A stretch of 6,819 bases of DNA, taken from an uncultured Clostridia bacterium (GTDB taxonomy: Bacteria > Bacillota > Clostridia > Lachnospirales > Lachnospiraceae). The DNA is taken from the NCBI GenBank assembly GCA_947088195.1, contig CAMUFS010000172.1:1-6819 (forward strand), read 5' to 3'. The position numbers were made by a program, and so were the translations under genes. The notes under the pieces were generated by a model. That model did no database searches. It saw only the letters and a program-made list of their open reading frames with translations, and was not told where the DNA came from. The stretch's first letter is position 1; every line of letters begins with the position of its first letter. Positions 6,695 through 6,819 of this stretch are shown here, piece after piece.

Positions 6695-6755
6695 TATACT
6701 TTATACAAAACATTCTTATAGGTTATTTGTGATTGTGGGGTGGTGAATCATATTC
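6695..6755 (+). repeat. AT-rich dispersed repeat module, right copy
   Basis: Inverted counterpart of 2-55, sharing the 16-mer TATACTTTATACAAAA, TTATTTGT and GAATCAT(A/G)TTC in the same order. It sits exactly between the two GC-richer repeat copies. GAATCATATTC is itself a near-perfect small palindrome. Confidence 0.7.
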
Positions 6756-6769
6756 TAGAAGGGGCCGCC

Positions 6770-6813
6770 CAGAGAATTGGCTATAGTCCTCCGTCACCCC
6801 GCTCCCGCTTAGT
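6770..6813 (+). repeat. GC-richer direct repeat, copy 2
   Basis: Second copy of the 6646-6688 module, with CAGAGAATTGGC at its start and CCCGCTTAGT at its end (one extra C). Six bases remain before the window edge, so the array may continue to the right, possibly with another AT-rich module. Confidence 0.8.
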
Positions 6814-6819
6814 TCAAAA

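Larger units (their letters stand above)
6614..6819. other. Non-genic tail built mainly of repeat modules
   Basis: After the transporter stop the sequence holds a GC-richer module (6646-6688), the AT-rich module (6695-6755), and the GC-richer module again (6770-6813) to the window edge. No convincing protein gene, tRNA or hairpin-plus-T-run terminator is visible. Short frames exist, for example 6663-6746 on the plus strand, open between TAG and TGA with possible GTG starts. Confidence 0.6.

Noticed and set aside
6646..6813. CRISPR array
   Set aside because: Only two imperfect copies are present, 81 bp apart, and the sequence between them is itself a repeat found at the other end of the window; no cas genes.
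1..6819. Composite transposon bounded by the inverted modules
   Set aside because: No transposase or integrase gene, no terminal target duplications visible, and the enclosed genes look like ordinary chromosomal functions.
6614..6819. tRNA or other known structured RNA
   Set aside because: No cloverleaf or recognisable conserved motif could be folded, and stems in one repeat copy are not preserved in the other.

Overview
The window looks like chromosome of a low-GC, anaerobic Firmicute, most likely a Lachnospiraceae/Clostridium cluster XIVa type gut bacterium. This is inferred from the combination of a monomeric [FeFe]-hydrogenase, an aldo/keto reductase with a ferredoxin tail, strong GGAG ribosome binding sites and AT-rich spacers. 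No species can be named from the sequence alone.

Layout: four genes on the minus strand (242-4064) and two on the plus strand (4263-6613) diverge from one 198-bp control region (4065-4262). The minus-strand genes, in transcription order, are a zinc/manganese-type ABC importer (lipoprotein znuA-like, ATPase znuC-like, permease znuB-like; gaps of 33 and 15 bp) and then, after a 142-bp spacer with no clear terminator, an aldo/keto reductase carrying two C-terminal 4Fe-4S cysteine motifs. The plus-strand genes are an [FeFe]-hydrogenase of the short group-B type and, overlapping its stop by one base (TAATG), a ten-helix EamA/DMT-family transporter.

Control: the divergent region holds two good sigma-A-type promoters whose -35 boxes lie back to back 24 bp apart: TTGACA-17-TATGAT toward the metal importer and TTGTCT-17-TAAAAT (with a TG extension) toward the hydrogenase. 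A 23-bp near-palindrome sits over the expected start of the importer transcript and is a good operator candidate.

Edges: both ends of the window carry related non-genic repeat sequence. A roughly 55-bp module at the left edge recurs in inverted orientation at the right end. There it is flanked by two direct copies of a 43-44-bp GC-richer module (period 124 bp). The left and right copies of the AT-rich module differ mostly at synonymous positions of one shared reading frame, which suggests that they descend from, or still are, short coding sequence. This is the least explained part of the window.

How the genes may work together: the hydrogenase and the reductase are both anaerobic redox enzymes that depend on iron-sulfur clusters, and the importer supplies a divalent metal. 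Apart from the shared promoter region and the hydrogenase-transporter overlap, the sequence does not show a single integrated pathway. The genes are individually recognisable families; I did not find a clearly new multi-gene system.
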